Positions 61,301-64,000 of a stretch of DNA of 64,000 nt are shown here, one piece after another. The first letter of the stretch is position 1. Every line of letters starts with the position of its first letter. The translations under genes were made by a program, and so were the position numbers. Below the pieces are notes generated by a model that did not search any database, was not told the origin of the DNA, and saw nothing but the letters and a program-made list of their open reading frames with translations. The stretch comes from Erythrocercus mccallii. Its lineage: Eukaryota > Chordata > Aves > Passeriformes > Dicruridae. The DNA is taken from NCBI GenBank assembly GCA_013397435.1, contig VZRG01000158.1:357522-421521 (forward strand), written 5' to 3'.

Positions 61301-64000
61301 TTATGAAGAGGAGACTCAGAGACTGGAATAAAAACACACTGCCAAGATCAGAAGACAAGCTAGGAGCAGCTAGAGAGGAACCACAGCAGTGAAAACACAA
61401 GTACAGCTGAAAGTCTGAAAGGACAGTTTGAAAGCAACGAAATGAGAGGATGAAAATGGGTGATTCAGGCAAGAGGCAGTAATTAATGGAAGTAAATAAA
61501 ACCAGTGGCTGCCAAAAAAGGAAACAAGAGAAGAGATGTATCTACTGAGCAGCCCAGTTCATTTGACATAGTTGAGTGGAAGGAATATGGTTACTGGTTG
61601 TCAGAGGGGGTTCTGGACTAGCAGCTCAGTGGTGTGTTTGATCCAAGTCTGAAGTGGGCATACAGGCCAGACTTCTCACTTCTGTCAGCCTGATACTTGA
61701 AGGTGAGGCTCCATTGCCTGAGGATTTCAGAGGTCTGCATGGTACATGTGGAGAATGGATGCAACTAAGGAAAGCAGAACCAGTCCAAGACTTGAAAACA
61801 ATCAAGTGAATCATGTGACAGGCAGGCTACTGAAGAAAAAAGGCTTGCACCTGGAGGCTGCAAACACCGTAAGTAGCAGATCCTGTTTCTAAGGTGGCTG
61901 ACTTGCATTAAGACTCAAATCCTCTGGAAGAAATCCAAAAGCATTTCTCCTACTACAGGAAGACCCTGGCATTGGTGGTCACCTATGGTCCAAGAGAATA
62001 TTTTTCTGGCTGACCTGAAATGAGAACAAGGCAAGAAAATTTTCTTTGCTTCCTTCTTCTGACCTGGCTGCTTTTTCTGGAGTCTCTTAAACCAGTAGCA
62101 AAGATGTGTAAGGCAGCTTCTACAAAAATACATCAGTGGGGATCCATGGAAATCAGGTCTGTAACCAAGACATGCCTTCCTTGATTTTAGCTAGATGTTG
62201 TCTAGCTTCATCAGAAGAAGAAAACTGCTTCCTCCTCCTTCAGTGCCTGCTTTTTCTTTTTTTCCCTAACAAGCAGAAAATGAATGTGTAAAGTAATTTA
62301 GGAAAGGTGTGCTGCACTATGTACATTATCTTTATAGGACACATAATAGCCCATGAGAAACAACTCTGAAGATAGCTTTACCTCACATCCACATCCAAGT
62401 AAGGTCTGCACAGCCCGCAATATGGGGAACTCAAAGGTCGCTTCAGTGGCATCTCCTTCCACTGCCAGAGCAACTTTCAGCTCTGCTCCTAGCAAAACAA
62501 CCATGTCTAGAGCAAAATGTTTTAAACTCTGTGTAGATGTAAAGGCAGAGAGAAAAATAATCCCTTCACTTCCATGGAATCAGTTAAGGAAGGGATAAAT
62601 TACAAAACAAATTCTAGATGTAACCAGAGTTGAAGTGAGGTGAACTAGTAAACCAGCAAGGTACCGCTGGCATCCTGTGAGACATTTCCATGAAGTCTAA
62701 CTTCTTTTTTTCCTCTTTAGAAGACACACAAAAAGGCTGTTTAAGCAGCATGCAGAGCCCTAACTAACCGTGTTCTGAATACAGTCAAACACTTGGGAGT
62801 CTCAGTGGCTGCCACTACACAAACAGGGAAAGCAGACTGGTGTGGCAAGATTGCTTATACGTGTAGCAAAGTACTTGGATCTAACAGCCATTGCATCAAT
62901 GTCACCTGCAAGAAGGTTTTGGGATGCTCTGCTTGGCAGTTTTGATTGGCCCTGCACTGAAGCAGAAAGCACAACGTTTGCATGCCTGGGTGTGTAACTT
63001 CCAAGAGGAGGTAAAATACAGTGCAGAAAATATCTCAACAATCCTGATAATAGTGAATTTATTAAATGCAAAATAATATACCACAATATAGGTGAAATGT
63101 AATTTTGACCATCAATCTTCTACAGAATTCATATATGTGTTAGCTGAACTTATAGACAGCAGGAAGAAAGATTATTTGGAAAGATATCACATTAAACAAC
63201 AGAACAAATGCATAAAAAATATGCATCCTTTATTTGGGACTTGGCATAAAATTGAACAGAGGGAGAAACATTGTTGATAGAACAGAAATGTATTTAACAC
63301 TTCTTCGATCTTATATAAATAGTAAGCTTATTCTATGAAGATTTATGACACTAATTCCACTAGATTATTTATTTTAAATGAGGTATTTAAATCAATTCAC
63401 AAATGGATTGTTCCACGCCAACTTGGATAGCTCACAGGCACTGTACGAGGATTTTAACATAGTAGCTCTTTTGGCAGGGGAGGGGAAATAGCCGTGTTTT
63501 TCCTTCCCCACCAAAAAAGGCTTTTCTATTAGAAATATAAACTCAAATCCAGGGTGACAGCTCATCTCTCCCTAAATCTAGGCATTTTTTTTTAAAAGCC
63601 TATGAAATTATAAAGAGTTAAGAAATATATACAAAATAAAAATATGACAGAAAGGAAAGCTTTCATCTCTCATGGAAGCAAAGACTGTTTTTGTTGATAC
63701 ATATGGAAAAAATTAGGCCCAATTATATGTTGTGCTTTGGCACTGTGGTTCCAACTTCACCACAGGCTTATTTTTTTCACAGATATACCATTACAGCCAA
63801 TTCTACCCTTGAACATTTGAACTCAAACCTTGTAACACAGGCATTTTTGTTGCTAGATTACTTGTACCCTGGATGAAATGTTCTATGTTACTGTTGTCCT
63901 ATATTTAGAACTTAAAAAAGAGTTATCTGTATAGATTTCAGAGAACATATAAAAATACAGTAAGATTAAAACGTCTTGTGAATAAAGCACACTTTATTGC
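55341..64000. other. Long non-coding stretch, intron or intergenic
   Basis: AT-rich, CpG-poor sequence with short frames only (none above 103 codons). It includes a (CCT)n run at 57826-57850, a 15-base poly-A at about 60087-60101 and a poly-T at about 61100. No transposon fragment, RNA gene or convincing exon recognised. Confidence 0.55.
57826..57850. repeat. (CCT)n trinucleotide run
   Basis: Short pyrimidine-only tract of CCT/CTC units. Simple sequence. Confidence 0.75.

Noticed and set aside
1..64000. CRISPR arrays, operons, phage or other prokaryotic systems, tRNA and common microRNA genes
   Set aside because: None was found on reading. The sequence is vertebrate nuclear DNA with CR1 repeats, and there is no evidence for a novel multi-gene system.

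Overview
The window looks like bird nuclear DNA. It carries several copies of the 3' end of the CR1 LINE, including the characteristic AGAATCATAGAATGG-type end in both orientations. Interspersed repeats are few, the background is AT-rich and strongly CpG-depleted, and two compact CpG islands stand out from it. There are no operons, no bacterial-type gene packing, no CRISPR array and no recognisable virus. I cannot name the species or the chromosome.

Layout. From 1 to about 14.9 kb the sequence is non-coding in appearance, with one CR1 relic (11861-12015) and a few exon-like patterns that I rate as weak. From about 14.98 to 16.41 kb lies a large CpG island. Inside it, on the minus strand, is the one coding segment I consider well supported: a first exon (15055-15169) that encodes a signal peptide and ends at a phase-1 splice donor, the usual architecture for a secreted or membrane protein. 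Its remaining exons would lie at lower coordinates, inside or beyond the left edge of the window, and the gene could not be identified. A second, smaller CpG island (21170-21450) has a CCAAT box, a CRE-like site and a good CTCF-core match. It is probably a second promoter or boundary element, and its transcript is unknown.

From 21.5 kb to 64 kb I see no gene. This stretch is intronic or intergenic DNA with CR1 fragments (37105, 42045, 45205, 53168, 53333), an old SINE-like element (about 55130), microsatellites (33766, 38892, 40074, 48005) and an assembly gap (40128-40540) that begins inside a GATA-repeat tract. A 60-base sequence occurs twice (42409 and 47056) with 53 identical positions, and marks an unnamed dispersed repeat.

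Most open reading frames here are short and chance-like, or are artefacts of GC-rich island sequence or of the run of Ns. I found no evidence for an unusual multi-gene system. The items most worth following are the identity of the signal-peptide gene, the second CpG island, the exon-like segments around them, and the paired dispersed repeat.
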